DNA of 64,000 nucleotides, taken from contig NZ_JAAGPR010000021.1 in assembly GCF_017104965.1 (NCBI RefSeq), positions 62,001 through 126,000 of the forward strand, in the 5' to 3' direction. The position numbers were made by a program, and so were the translations under genes. The DNA is from Paraburkholderia sp. Ac-20340. GTDB lineage: Bacteria > Pseudomonadota > Gammaproteobacteria > Burkholderiales > Burkholderiaceae. A model generated the notes under the pieces. That model made no database searches. It saw only the letters and a program-made list of their open reading frames with translations, and was not told the DNA's origin. Positions 42,943 through 51,520 of this stretch are shown piece by piece (within the stretch, counting starts at the first letter, position 1; each line of letters opens with the position of its first letter).

Positions 42943-44232
42943 TCAAACGACGTCGCGCAGGCGATACCAGAGCTTGCCCAGCGCCTCCAGCGGCGCGGCC
43001 AGCGCGTCGCCGCCCGGAAATCGCGGATTATGGATGGCCTCGTAGTGCGAGAGCAAGCGCGTATCGCCGAGGATCGCATCGGATACCGCGCGCGCCGCTG
43101 CAAGCGTCGGCAATACGCCGTGCCCGGAAAAACCCTGCAACCAATAACGCCCGCGCGCGTGACCGACATCGGGCGTGCGTCGAATGCTGATATCGATATG
43201 GCCGCCCCACGCGAACTCGAGCGCGACATCGCGCAGCAGCGGAAACGCCCGGTCCAGGCTCGGGCGAATCGCCGCGCGGATATCCTTCGGGATGCCGCCC
43301 AGATACGTACATGCGCCGCCAAACAGCAGCCGATGATCAGGGCTCAGGCGGAAGTAGTCGGGTACAAACTGATTGTCGATCACGCAACTATTACGCGGCA
43401 GCAGCGACTGCGCGAGCGCCGGATCGAGCGGCGCGGTCGCCACCTGATACGTGCCGACCGGCAGCACGCGGCGCGCGAGTTCGCGATCGAGGCGATCGAT
43501 ATAGGCGTTGCAGGCGAGCACGAGCGTATCGGCGCGAATCGTGCCTTGCGCGGTGGTCGCGATAAAGCCGGACGACGTTTCGCGCCACGACTGCACACGC
43601 GTCTGCTCGAAAATCTTGCCGCCAGCCTGTTCGATGGCAGCCGCGATGCCGAGCGCGAGTTTGAGCGGATTCAGATGCCCTGCCTCGGGATCGTAGAGCG
43701 CGGCGCGATAGCGCGGGCTGCCGATCCACTCGGGCATGTCGCGTTGTTCGATCACGCGCAGCGCGTCGTAGCCCCACTTCTGCGCGGCTTCGTCGCGTGC
43801 TTCGTCGAGCAGGGCAACGCGGCTGGGTTTCACGGCGGCCCAGAGACTTCCCGGCCGGTAATCGATATCGAAACCATGACGCGCGGGCAGCTCGCGCACT
43901 TCGCGCGCAGCCCAGCGCATGCTGTCCCATAGCTCGCGGGCACGCTCGACGCCCAGCGAATGCTCGAGCGGCGCCATATCGCACGACCAGCCGAGCAGCG
44001 CCTGCCCGCCGTTGCGGCCAGACGCGGCCCACGCCACACGGCTGGCTTCCACCACGGCGACGCGCTTGCCCGCCTGCGCCAGCCGCAGCGCCGTATGCAA
44101 GCCGCTAAACCCCGCGCCGACGATCAGGACATCGACATCGCAATCCTCTTCCAGCGCCGGGCGCGCAGGCGCGGCGGCTGGCAGGGTTTGGGCGTAGTAG
44201 CTCTCAACATGCTGGGTCGACTCGACGAACAT
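42943..44232 (-). CDS. puuB: FAD-dependent amine oxidase (gamma-glutamylputrescine oxidase-like)
   Basis: 429 residues of the DAO/OrdL family: VDVLIVGAGFSGLHTALRLAQAGKRVAVVEA binds FAD, ASGRNGGQALLGWSCDM is typical of PuuB/OrdL proteins, and HIDISIRRTPDVGHARGRYWLQGFSGHGVLPTLAAARAVSDAI ends the FAD domain. The enzyme oxidises gamma-glutamylputrescine to the aldehyde with release of ammonia and H2O2. First gene of the operon; its ATG lies only 9 bp from a long dyad. Confidence 0.85.
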   Translation of the reverse strand: MFVESTQHVESYYAQTLPAAAPARPALEEDCDVDVLIVGAGFSGLHTALRLAQAGKRVAVVEASRVAWAASGRNGGQALLGWSCDMAPLEHSLGVERARELWDSMRWAAREVRELPARHGFDIDYRPGSLWAAVKPSRVALLDEARDEAAQKWGYDALRVIEQRDMPEWIGSPRYRAALYDPEAGHLNPLKLALGIAAAIEQAGGKIFEQTRVQSWRETSSGFIATTAQGTIRADTLVLACNAYIDRLDRELARRVLPVGTYQVATAPLDPALAQSLLPRNSCVIDNQFVPDYFRLSPDHRLLFGGACTYLGGIPKDIRAAIRPSLDRAFPLLRDVALEFAWGGHIDISIRRTPDVGHARGRYWLQGFSGHGVLPTLAAARAVSDAILGDTRLLSHYEAIHNPRFPGGDALAAPLEALGKLWYRLRDVV

Positions 44233-44240
44233 GGCGGCAT

Positions 44241-44294
44241 CCGTGAAATTTTATCGTGCAAATTTCATGAAAAATTAGCACGGCAATTTCACGG
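44241..44294. promoter_or_regulatory. Nested palindromes upstream of puuB (probable PuuR operator)
   Basis: Three symmetric pairs share nearly one centre: CCGTGAAATT (44241-44250) with AATTTCACGG (44285-44294), CGTGC (44255-44259) with GCACG (44278-44282), and the core TTTCATGAAA (44263-44272). The unit TGAAATT/AATTTCA recurs. The position, 9-62 bp before the puuB ATG, fits a repressor array. Confidence 0.65.
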
Positions 44295-44395
44295 ATGCAA
44301 GTCGGGCGTGCCTACGCGTTATCCCGCAGATCGGGGAAGCAGGCAGCCGGTTGCGGGCACTGGAGACCCGCCAGGATTGGTGAACAGCACCGTTT

Positions 44396-45217
44396 CTAGG
44401 GCTGCACGTTCTGCGGTCCGGACGAGGCCACGGGCGCCTGCGCAGCGCCCGACGCACCCGCGGCAGCGGACGCAGACTGAACCTGAGCCGCGTTGGCCTG
44501 AGCCGTCAGTTGCTCGCCGGCCAGATTCTGAACCGCCTGGGAGCAGTCATCCGGGGGGACGACATGGGCGCGCGCCAGCAGCGTCTGCAGCCCGCCGATC
44601 TTTCGCTGATCCTCCGCCAATAAAGACTGGCATTCGGCCTGCACGCGGTCCAGGCCCTCGCGATCCAGCATCGACTGGAGATGCTGGGCCATCCGCTCAC
44701 GGTCTTCCACATTCGGCGCCTGGACACCGAGAACGCGAAGACTTTCCAGCACCGCTGGCTGGCACGCGCCGGTGTAGTTCACGACCTGCTCGCAGACGGG
44801 AGGGAGAACCCACGTGGGAGCGTGTGTAGTCTGGGTGGGCCACATTTCCTGTTCGGATCGCGCCCGATGAACATGGTGAACCGCGCGGGGCGCCCATGGA
44901 CCGTGGTGAATCGGGTGCTGGTGAAAGCGCACGCGATGCGTATATCGGCGCGCCTCTGGATGGGTCATCACCCCACGCGCGCGTTTCGCCCGTTCCTCGT
45001 GTTTCGAGTGCCCAACGTGCTGGAAGCGCTCAGGCCGGTGATGTTCGTGCGACTCCGCCGAGACTTTCGAATGATGCGTTTGCTGGACGTGATGGACCTT
45101 GGTCTGCGCGATCGCATGGGCTGCCTGAGTTGCCAGCGAGCACCCCATGATCATGACTATCGCGTTAATTCCCGTTCTTTTCGTTCTATTGCTATTGCTA
45201 TTGCTATTGCAACCCAC
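44396..45217 (-). CDS. Histidine-rich exported protein, function unknown
   Basis: 273 residues, no family recognised. From the GTG at 45217 (GAGG eight bases upstream, stop codon five codons before) the product has a full signal peptide: basic RTKRTG, hydrophobic INAIVMIMGCSLATQAA, cleavage after AHA near residue 35. The first codons carry four AATAGC repeats (encoding Asn-Ser). The mature N-terminal half is very rich in histidine (HHVQQTHHSK, HEHHRPERFQHVGHSKHEE), suggesting metal binding. A second part with two paired cysteines (PPVCEQVVNYTGAC) and an Ala/Gln/Ser tail follows. Confidence 0.72.
   Translation of the reverse strand: MGCNSNSNSNRTKRTGINAIVMIMGCSLATQAAHAIAQTKVHHVQQTHHSKVSAESHEHHRPERFQHVGHSKHEERAKRARGVMTHPEARRYTHRVRFHQHPIHHGPWAPRAVHHVHRARSEQEMWPTQTTHAPTWVLPPVCEQVVNYTGACQPAVLESLRVLGVQAPNVEDRERMAQHLQSMLDREGLDRVQAECQSLLAEDQRKIGGLQTLLARAHVVPPDDCSQAVQNLAGEQLTAQANAAQVQSASAAAGASGAAQAPVASSGPQNVQP
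45191..45214. repeat. Hexanucleotide repeat in the start region of the His-rich gene
   Basis: Four consecutive copies of a 6-bp unit (TTGCTA on the plus strand, TAGCAA on the minus) stand just inside the GTG start. Copy-number change would keep the frame but alter the peptide's N-terminal length. Confidence 0.7.
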
Positions 45218-45277
45218 TCCCCCGACCTCTCATTTCTTGCGAACAATAAGCAGTTAACGGCAATAAACGGATGAGCT

Positions 45278-46213
45278 TTAGCCCACCCGACTGGGCACGG
45301 ACCGCAGCAACTGATCGCGTATCCATTGATGCGCGGGCGTCCCCGCGTGCCGCCTGTGTTGATAGATCTTCAGCGTATAACGTGGCGGAGCGAACGGCGT
45401 GGGATAGATCGTCACCGGCGCGGCATCGCGCAACACGCGCGCGGCGTGACGCGGCACCGTCATCAGCAGGCTGGAATTCGCGACGATAAAAGGCGCGACG
45501 AGCACGGACGGCAATTGCACCGCCACGTCGCGCGCCACGCCCAGGCGGTCGAGCACGAGATCGATCGAGCCGCGCGACTCGTCCCACGGTGTCACGACCA
45601 CGTGCTGCGCGGCGAGATATTGCGCCATGCTCAGCTTGCGACGAATCGACGGATGCTGACGGCTGGCGATCACCACGTATTCATCGGAAAACCAGTCCGC
45701 GCTTTCGACACCGGCGGGCAACGGCAACGCCTCTTCGTCATAGCCGAGCGCAAAATCGATGCGCCCGGAAGCGAGTTCGTCGGCTGACTCCCGCCCGCGC
45801 GAATACACCACCTTGAAACGCACATTCGGCGCGGCCTGCTGCATCCGCGCGATAAAGGCAGGAAGGATGGCGAACGCCGTGTAGTCGGTCGCGGCGAACA
45901 CAAATGTGCGCTCGCTCGCGGCGGGATCGAACTGACGCACCGGCGCGAGCCCCGCATGCAGCAGATCGAGCGCCTCGCCAACCGGTCGCATGATGCGTTC
46001 GGCGGCGGCCGTCGGGCGCATTTCATTGCCGACGCGCACGAACAGTTCGTCCGCGAGCGCATCGCGCAGGCGCGCCAGCGCATGGCTCAACGCCGATGCG
46101 CTCATGGACAACTCGTCGGCCGCCAGCGTCACCGAGCGGTGTCGCACGAGCGCGTCGAATACGAGCAGCAGGTTCAGGTCGAGACGACGCAGGTCATGAT
46201 GCATAACGTTCAT
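45278..46213 (-). CDS. LysR-family transcriptional regulator (NodD/NahR-like branch)
   Basis: 311 residues. The N terminus HHDLRRLDLNLLLVFDALVRHRSVTLAADELSMSASALSHALARLRDALADELFVRVGNEMRPT is typical of the branch that includes NahR, LeuO and SyrM. The ligand-binding domain follows. The ATG at 46213 is used; one three codons later is possible. It is divergent from an acetyltransferase gene 94 bp away, its most likely target. Confidence 0.9.
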   Translation of the reverse strand: MNVMHHDLRRLDLNLLLVFDALVRHRSVTLAADELSMSASALSHALARLRDALADELFVRVGNEMRPTAAAERIMRPVGEALDLLHAGLAPVRQFDPAASERTFVFAATDYTAFAILPAFIARMQQAAPNVRFKVVYSRGRESADELASGRIDFALGYDEEALPLPAGVESADWFSDEYVVIASRQHPSIRRKLSMAQYLAAQHVVVTPWDESRGSIDLVLDRLGVARDVAVQLPSVLVAPFIVANSSLLMTVPRHAARVLRDAAPVTIYPTPFAPPRYTLKIYQHRRHAGTPAHQWIRDQLLRSVPSRVG

Positions 46214-46307
46214 TCGGCAATGAGGAAAATGCAGTATACGCAGATTGCATTTCGACTAACATCGTCAGCCTGCCACTCCCTTGCTTCCCTGGAACCGAAT
46301 CATCATC

Positions 46308-46823
46308 ATGGCACTGACTATCCGCCCCGCCGTCGCTGACGACGCGGCGCTCATCCTCCATTTCATTACCGAACTCGCCATCTACGAGAAGGCCGAAGAC
46401 CAGGTTGCCGCGACGACGCAAAGCATCGTCGCTTCGCTATTCGGTGCGGAATCGCCTTCGAAGGCCTTGATCTGCGAACTCGACGGCAAGGCAATCGGCT
46501 ACGCGGTGTATTTTTTCTCGTATTCGACGTGGCAGGCCAAAGCCGGTCTGTATCTGGAAGATCTGTACGTTTCTCCCGACGCGCGCGGACTTGGCGCAGG
46601 CAAACGCCTGCTGCAGCATCTCGCGGCGATTGCGTGGGAAAAAGGCTGCGGACGCTTCGAATGGAGCGTGCTGGACTGGAACGAACCGGCGATCCAGTTC
46701 TACGAATCGCTCGGCGCGAAGGCGCAAAGCGAGTGGATTCGCTATCGCGTCGAAGGCGATGCGATCCGGGAGATGGCGTTCGCGCCAACGCCAGTGCAAT
46801 CGACTTCGGCTATCACGCAATGA
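46308..46823 (+). CDS. GNAT-family N-acetyltransferase
   Basis: 171 residues, single GNAT domain: LTIRPAVADDAALILHFITELAIYEKAEDQV, the acetyl-CoA loop LYVSPDARGLGAGKRLLQHLAAIAWEKGCGRFEWSVLDWNEPAIQFYESLGAK. This pattern is close to diamine (spermidine/thialysine) acetyltransferases, which would fit the polyamine genes nearby, but the assignment is by resemblance only. The ATG at 46308 gives the family's normal start. A strong hairpin follows. Confidence 0.88.
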   Translation: MALTIRPAVADDAALILHFITELAIYEKAEDQVAATTQSIVASLFGAESPSKALICELDGKAIGYAVYFFSYSTWQAKAGLYLEDLYVSPDARGLGAGKRLLQHLAAIAWEKGCGRFEWSVLDWNEPAIQFYESLGAKAQSEWIRYRVEGDAIREMAFAPTPVQSTSAITQ

Positions 46824-46828
46824 GATCT

Positions 46829-46853
46829 GCGCCGCCGGGCAGCCCGGCGGCGC
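46829..46853. terminator. Strong hairpin between converging genes
   Basis: GCGCCGCCGGG and CCCGGCGGCGC form a perfect 11-bp stem with a 3-nt loop, 5 bp after the GNAT stop and 12 bp from the end of the converging gene. No T-run, so probably a bidirectional barrier rather than a classic intrinsic terminator. Confidence 0.65.
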
Positions 46854-46865
46854 GGCCGAAAACCA

Positions 46866-47570
46866 TCAGCCTGCGGCGCGTTTCGCCCATTCGCTCACGT
46901 ACGCAGGTTCGCCGCTTTCAGGCAACGCCCCGTCCCGTTCAGGCGCGAGCGGCTTGAGCGCCATCGGCAACACGCCTGCCCAGACCGGACGATCGAGATC
47001 TTCCTCGTCGTCTTCCGGGCCTTTCGCACGCACCTTGGCAACCGATTCGTCGAGCGGCAGACGCAGCACGGTCGTCGCGGCCAGTTCATTGCGATTGCCC
47101 GCGCGCGCTTCGTGCAGGCGCCCGGGCGCGATGTGCTCCATGAACGCGTCGAGCGCAGCCGACTTGTGCTCGTTCGCGACCACTTCGAACGCGCCATAGA
47201 TCATCGCCGAGCGATAGTTCATCGAGTGATTGAAGGCCGAGCGCGCGAGCACGAGGCCGTCGAGATGCGTGATCGTCACGCAGACCTGCGCGCCATCGGC
47301 GGCGAGTTTGAGCATGCGGCTGCCATTGGAGCCGTGAATGTAGAGATGATCGCCTTCGCGCCAGCATGCGGTAGGGATGCAATGCACGCCATGATCGTCC
47401 GCGAAGGCGACGTGGCAGACGTACGCGGCGTCGAGAATCGCGTACAGCGTGTCGCGATCGTATTGCGCGCGCTCGGCGATGCGGCGCATGCGCGTGCGCG
47501 GCGTCGGCACGCTTTGGCGGGCGACGGAATCGGCTTCGTTATTGTTATTGTTGTTCTCGCTCTCGGACAT
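46866..47570 (-). CDS. Pyridoxamine 5'-phosphate oxidase-fold flavin-binding protein
   Basis: 234 residues. The core DRDTLYAILDAAYVCHVAFADDHGVHCIPTACWREGDHLYIHGSNGSRMLKLAADGAQVCVTITHLDGLVLARSAFNHSMNYRSAMIYG is the split-barrel FMN-binding fold of the PPOX/FMN-binding family; the reaction is unknown. The N terminus carries six consecutive Asn codons (ENNNNNNEA), a low-complexity tail before the fold. CAGGAG precedes the ATG at good spacing. C-terminal residues are acidic and proline-rich. Confidence 0.88.
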   Translation of the reverse strand: MSESENNNNNNEADSVARQSVPTPRTRMRRIAERAQYDRDTLYAILDAAYVCHVAFADDHGVHCIPTACWREGDHLYIHGSNGSRMLKLAADGAQVCVTITHLDGLVLARSAFNHSMNYRSAMIYGAFEVVANEHKSAALDAFMEHIAPGRLHEARAGNRNELAATTVLRLPLDESVAKVRAKGPEDDEEDLDRPVWAGVLPMALKPLAPERDGALPESGEPAYVSEWAKRAAG

Positions 47571-47687
47571 CCTCGGCTTCTCCTGCTTTCTGGTGGGGGA
47601 AAGCCGATTACGTTAGCGAAGTCGTGGCCCCATGAGTAGATCCAGCATGGCAAGGATGTGTAGGGCCACGGGCCGCGTCGATGTCGA

Positions 47688-48719
47688 TCAGTTTTGCACC
47701 GCTTTCTTGCGCGGCACGCGCAAAGGCTTCGCAGCGACTTCCGCCGATCTTGCCGCACGCCGCGGCGTACGACGCGTGCCGGGAACGGCATTGGCCGCCG
47801 CCGCTGCGGTAGCCTTGGTGCGCAAGGCTTCCACTTCCTGCGTCTGCGCCGCGTGCGCGATGCGCTGCGCTTCCAGACGGCCTTCGAGCATCCCGGCCTG
47901 ATGGCGCAGATCGCCCAGTTGCGCCTGTAGTGCCTGCGCTTCGGCGCGAGCGGACTCTTCCGCTTGTGTCGCGCGCTTCGTGGCGGCGTCCAGATCGCGT
48001 TGCAGGCGCGTGCTCGTCGCCCGCTCGCGCTCGATTTCCAGCAGCGCACGCTTTTCCGACGCCTGCAAACGCGTTTCCGCCAGTTCGGCGCCCGCGCGCA
48101 GTTTGTCGAGTTCGGCGGCGAAATCGGCACGCGCCTGGACGAGCGCCGCGTCACGCTCGCGGCCTTCCTGCTGCAAACCCGCAACCTGCCCTTCGAGCGC
48201 CACGCGCGTGGCCTCGCCTGCGGCCTGTACCTGCTCCAGTTCGTGAATACGCACCTGCGCGGCCAGCAAGGCTGTCGTGCGTTGCTCCAGCGCGGTTTCC
48301 GTACGCACCAGATCGTTCTGCAAGGTCGCGACGCGCGTTTCGGCTTCGTGGCGCACCGCTTCGACTTCCACGCGCAACGCTTCGAGCGAAGCCTGCGCAG
48401 CCGCCGTGGCGCGCGTCCACAACGCGGCGACCAGTTCGCCCGCCGCGCCCTGCAACTCTTCCGGCAGGTCAGCATGCTCGATGCGCACGCGGCTCTTTTC
48501 GCGCAATTCCGCCCAGAACTCGGACAGCACCGCCGTAGGCGTGCCCATGCTGCCGCGATGAACCAGTTGATAAAGACGGTTCGCGGTAGGCGTTATGCCG
48601 AAGCGGAAAAACAAGAGGGCGCACACCTCGCGATAGAGCTCGCGCGTCTTGGGGAATTCAGCCTTGAGACGCTCGATTTCAGCGCTGATGCGGACTTCTT
48701 CGGGGGCGACGTCTGACAT
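47688..48719 (-). CDS. kfrA: KfrA-type DNA-binding coiled-coil protein
   Basis: 343 residues. The N-terminal 110 residues match the KfrA DNA-binding domain (ISAEIERLKAEFPKTRELYREVCALLFFRFGITPTANRLYQLVHRGSMGTPTAVLSEFWAELREKSRVRIEH). Residues about 105-305 are a continuous Ala/Glu/Arg-rich coiled coil, then a basic tail (GTRRTPRRAARSAEVAAK). KfrA is best known from IncP plasmids, where it represses itself and forms filaments aiding partition. Here it sits among chromosomal genes with no replication or partition genes, so it may be a nucleoid-associated protein or a remnant of plasmid integration. Confidence 0.9.
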   Translation of the reverse strand: MSDVAPEEVRISAEIERLKAEFPKTRELYREVCALLFFRFGITPTANRLYQLVHRGSMGTPTAVLSEFWAELREKSRVRIEHADLPEELQGAAGELVAALWTRATAAAQASLEALRVEVEAVRHEAETRVATLQNDLVRTETALEQRTTALLAAQVRIHELEQVQAAGEATRVALEGQVAGLQQEGRERDAALVQARADFAAELDKLRAGAELAETRLQASEKRALLEIERERATSTRLQRDLDAATKRATQAEESARAEAQALQAQLGDLRHQAGMLEGRLEAQRIAHAAQTQEVEALRTKATAAAAANAVPGTRRTPRRAARSAEVAAKPLRVPRKKAVQN

Positions 48720-48797
48720 GGTGTTTGCGTGCGTATTCGATTCATTAATATTACAACGTAAACAGTCGATTTTCTACCTATTAGAGTTCATATTTTG

Positions 48798-48815
48798 ACA
48801 TTACTTTTATAATGT
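48798..48815. promoter_or_regulatory. Palindrome upstream of the kfrA-like gene
   Basis: ACATTA (48798-48803) and TAATGT (48810-48815) with a 6-bp spacer, in an AT-rich tract about 80-95 bp before the ATG. KfrA proteins are autorepressors, so this is a candidate operator. Confidence 0.45.
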
Positions 48816-48970
48816 TCGTATTTTTGCCATGAACCATCTCTGAGAACGTGCCCAGGACGGAAAATCAGGAATTTGCGATGCTCGCGGAGCGCGCGCCGCT
48901 ATCAACGTGAAGCGAGGAAGAGAACAACGTGCGCTTTCGAATCCGGCGGCACGAACCGTTTCAATCGATC

Positions 48971-49468
48971 TCAGCCCTCTTCGCGCGCCAACCGTTCGGC
49001 CAGCGCTTCGATTTCCGAATCGGCGAATACTTCGATAGCGTTCGCGCGCAGCAAGGCCGCCGTCACCCCTGCCCCGGCGTGGCGCTGGCCGGAAAAACTG
49101 CCGTCGTAGATGAATCCGCTCCCACACGAGGGACTTCCATCGATCAGCAAGGCAAAGCGGCAGTCGTGCTCGCGCGCGGCAGCCAGCGCTGCCTGTGCAC
49201 CGGCCACGAACAACGCCGAAACATCCGCGCCGGAAAGATCGACCACCTGCGCGCCGCCCGCCAGCACATCGGCGCCTTGCCGCGCGAATGCGATTTCAGC
49301 CGCCGGACGCGGCACGCCGAATCCGCCCATCAACTCCGGGCACACCGAGACGATGCGCCCTTCGCGCTGCCACGCGTCGAGCAGCGGATGCGCCAGCGTC
49401 TTCGCCGCGCCGTTGTATCGAACCGGGCTGCCGAGCAGACACGCGCTAACCAGAATCTTGTGAATCAT
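48971..49468 (-). CDS. DUF523 family protein
   Basis: 165 residues with the family signature: ILVSACLLGSPVRYNGAAK, VCPELMGGFGVPRPAAEI, and LIDGSPSCGSGFIYDGSFSGQ. Three conserved cysteines are present. The function is not established to my knowledge; the family is often fused to DUF1722 domains in larger proteins. The ATG at 49468 is clear. The MarR-like gene lies 50 bp upstream on the same strand. Confidence 0.92.
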   Translation of the reverse strand: MIHKILVSACLLGSPVRYNGAAKTLAHPLLDAWQREGRIVSVCPELMGGFGVPRPAAEIAFARQGADVLAGGAQVVDLSGADVSALFVAGAQAALAAAREHDCRFALLIDGSPSCGSGFIYDGSFSGQRHAGAGVTAALLRANAIEVFADSEIEALAERLAREEG

Positions 49469-49518
49469 CGAAATGGAAGGAGACGGCGAGCAGACGATGA
49501 AAAAGCGCCAGCCGCGCG

Positions 49519-49902
49519 TTATTCGTCTTTCGCGGCGCGCAGAAACGCTTCGGAGAGTTTATCGAAGTGGCGCAGCGCGGCGGGCGTGAGTTCGACCTGT
49601 TTGCGGCGCGCGTCCTCGGTATCGCCCAGACGCACCCAGCCTTTCTCGCGCATCGAAGTCAGACGCGCATGCAGCGTGGCCGGCGAACCCAGTTCGCTTT
49701 TGGCCATGATGTCCCGCACCGAAAGACGCTCGTTCGTCTGCGCAACGCGCGCCACGCATTCGAGGATGCGTTGTTCGAGCGGATCGAGCGCCGGCAGCGT
49801 GGGCAGACCTCGCAGCGCGTCTGCCAATTGCAGAAAACGGAAATAGATATCAGCAGGGCGCGTCATGGTGGGAAATTCGCCTATCGTCGACTGCTCGGAC
49901 AT
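49519..49902 (-). CDS. MarR-like winged-helix regulator
   Basis: 127 residues. The core LPALDPLEQRILECVARVAQTNERLSVRDIMAKSELGSPATLHARLTSMREKGWVRLGDTEDARRKQVELTPAALRHFDKLSEAFL is a MarR-type winged helix with the D-R wing (DTEDARRKQ). Starts are possible at GTG 49911, ATG 49902 and ATG 49866; 49902 is a compromise. No divergent gene nearby; it may act on the DUF523 gene it precedes or elsewhere. Confidence 0.85.
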   Translation of the reverse strand: MSEQSTIGEFPTMTRPADIYFRFLQLADALRGLPTLPALDPLEQRILECVARVAQTNERLSVRDIMAKSELGSPATLHARLTSMREKGWVRLGDTEDARRKQVELTPAALRHFDKLSEAFLRAAKDE

Positions 49903-50018
49903 TCCCAACACGTCGCGCGCAAGGGAACGCGATGCATTTTACCGCGCCGATAAACCCATAACCGCTTTCGCTCCGGCGATCTGGCGCCGATCTCCCGGAG
50001 GCTTTCTTCTAATTGTGT

Positions 50019-50558
50019 CTATTCGATGAAACCAGGCTCGCGCGATTCACAACGATCGGCCGCGAGACGTGAGTATGGCGTTGCGGCCTGCTCGCCTTCG
50101 AGCATCCGCGCAATGCGTTCGTAAAGCGTAAACCAGTCGACGGCCAGCACGGGCACGGTGATATCGCCGCGCGCCCGATAGGCAAGAAAGCGCATCCAGC
50201 TGTCGAGAAAAACGCCCTGCCCGGGCATCAGCAGACACGGTGGACGCGCCACGCGCGGATAGTGCAAACGGGTTTCGCCGATCGCGGCGTCCAGATTCTC
50301 GCCCTCATCGAGTTCGCAATGAGCGCGCACTGCCTCGTCGACGAGCGTCATGGGCAGTTCGACGTACGCCACGCGCACATCGCTTACAACGTGCCGGGCG
50401 GTGCTCCCGGCAATGTCTCCCGCAGCACCTCCCGCAAACACACGCTGGGCGATGACCGCGCGCGCCTGGGGCGGCAACGCGCCAAGCGGCATGGCGCCAT
50501 GAAACAGCGCTTCACGGAATAACGGATAACGGACCAACCAGATATCGGATGAAGCCAT
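50019..50558 (-). CDS. Uncharacterised protein
   Basis: 179 residues, no family recognised. No signal peptide or membrane helix. The sequence has ordinary globular composition (WLVRYPLFREALFHGAMPLGALPPQARAVIAQRV; RFLAYRARGDITVPVLAVDWFTLYERIARMLEG), and one strand reads PPCLLMPGQGVFLDSW. Coding is supported by codon-like composition and by the lack of a better frame. It stands alone upstream of the MarR-like gene with a palindrome 80-97 bp before its start. Confidence 0.65.
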   Translation of the reverse strand: MASSDIWLVRYPLFREALFHGAMPLGALPPQARAVIAQRVFAGGAAGDIAGSTARHVVSDVRVAYVELPMTLVDEAVRAHCELDEGENLDAAIGETRLHYPRVARPPCLLMPGQGVFLDSWMRFLAYRARGDITVPVLAVDWFTLYERIARMLEGEQAATPYSRLAADRCESREPGFIE

Positions 50559-50877
50559 ACGACAATCCGGGCGATCGCGGCGCGCCAGAACGATACACAG
50601 GCGCGCCGCGTCGCTGCGGTGCTCTCTCAGGTTCTATTGTTATAAAAAATATAACGTCAAATTGTTAAATCTACAAGAGGCATGAAAGGAAATCGATTAG
50701 AGCGTCGATACGCCAGGTTTCGATGCCCCAAATGTCATCCCGCGCATGCGAATTTAACAAAACATCCACGCTGAATATTTTTCGATTTTTTTTCGTCGCG
50801 CGCGATTTATTTTCGGAACCATCCTATCGAAAGCTATTCGTAAACTCACTTCCCCCGCCGACCTGGAGTCTGAAACG
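50559..50877. other. AT-rich divergent intergenic region
   Basis: 319 bp between the uncharacterised gene and the carbonic anhydrase gene, with several A/T runs. It holds the 17-bp palindrome at 50639-50655; otherwise no clear promoter elements. Confidence 0.55.
50639..50655. promoter_or_regulatory. 17-bp palindrome, possible operator
   Basis: GTTATA-aaaaa-TATAAC, perfect 6-bp arms, in the divergent region upstream of the gene at 50019-50558. Size fits a MarR- or TetR-type site. Binding protein unknown. Confidence 0.45.
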
Positions 50878-51483
50878 ATGAACCCTCCGAAACGCTTCCT
50901 GCTTGCCAACCTCGCGTGGTCCAGCGAAATAGCGGCCCGAGAACCGGACTTCTTTACCCAACTCGCACAGGGCCAGCAGCCGCGCGTACTCTGGATCGGT
51001 TGTTCGGACAGCCGCGTGCCCGCCGAGCGCATCATCAACGCCCGGCCCGGCGAACTGTTCGTACACCGTAATATTGCCAACCTGTTCGCCGCCGATGACG
51101 CCAACGCCTCCAGCGTGGTCGAATACGCCGTGCATGCACTCGAAGTCGAACACATCATCGTGTGCGGTCATCACCATTGCGGCGGCGTGCGCGCCGCGCT
51201 TTCGGCGCCCTCGCCCGCACTGCCGCTCGTGAACCGTCGCATCGCCGGACTGCGCGAACTGGCCGCGCGACATCGCGCGGACCTCGACGCCATCGACGAC
51301 ATGGATGCACGCGTCGACCGTCTCGCCGAACTCAATGTGATCGAGCAGGTCGCGCGCCTCGAAGCCTCGCCGATCCTGCGCGACGCCAAACGCCGGCCGC
51401 AAGTGCACGGCTGGGTTTTCGGCCTGCGCGAAGGCCGGCTGCTGCAACTGCACGACGCGCACAACGCCGCCGTCGCCGCCTGA
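50878..51483 (+). CDS. can: Beta-class carbonic anhydrase
   Basis: 201 residues. Zinc ligands are C42 (WIGCSDSRVPAE), H98 and C101 (CGHHHCGG), with the D44-R46 dyad of the active site. It interconverts CO2 and bicarbonate in the cytoplasm. The ATG follows TGGAG. The next gene, 37 bp downstream on the same strand, is a SulP anion transporter, so this is a two-gene operon for inorganic carbon or pH balance. Confidence 0.95.
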   Translation: MNPPKRFLLANLAWSSEIAAREPDFFTQLAQGQQPRVLWIGCSDSRVPAERIINARPGELFVHRNIANLFAADDANASSVVEYAVHALEVEHIIVCGHHHCGGVRAALSAPSPALPLVNRRIAGLRELAARHRADLDAIDDMDARVDRLAELNVIEQVARLEASPILRDAKRRPQVHGWVFGLREGRLLQLHDAHNAAVAA

Positions 51484-51520
51484 AAGACCTTTGGATCGAA
51501 CTCCCCACTCTGGAATTTCC

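Noticed and set aside
48795..48813. TTGACA followed by TATAAT upstream of the kfrA-like gene
   Set aside because: The spacer is only 7 bp and the orientation is away from kfrA, so this is not a sigma-70 promoter; the same bases form a palindrome instead.
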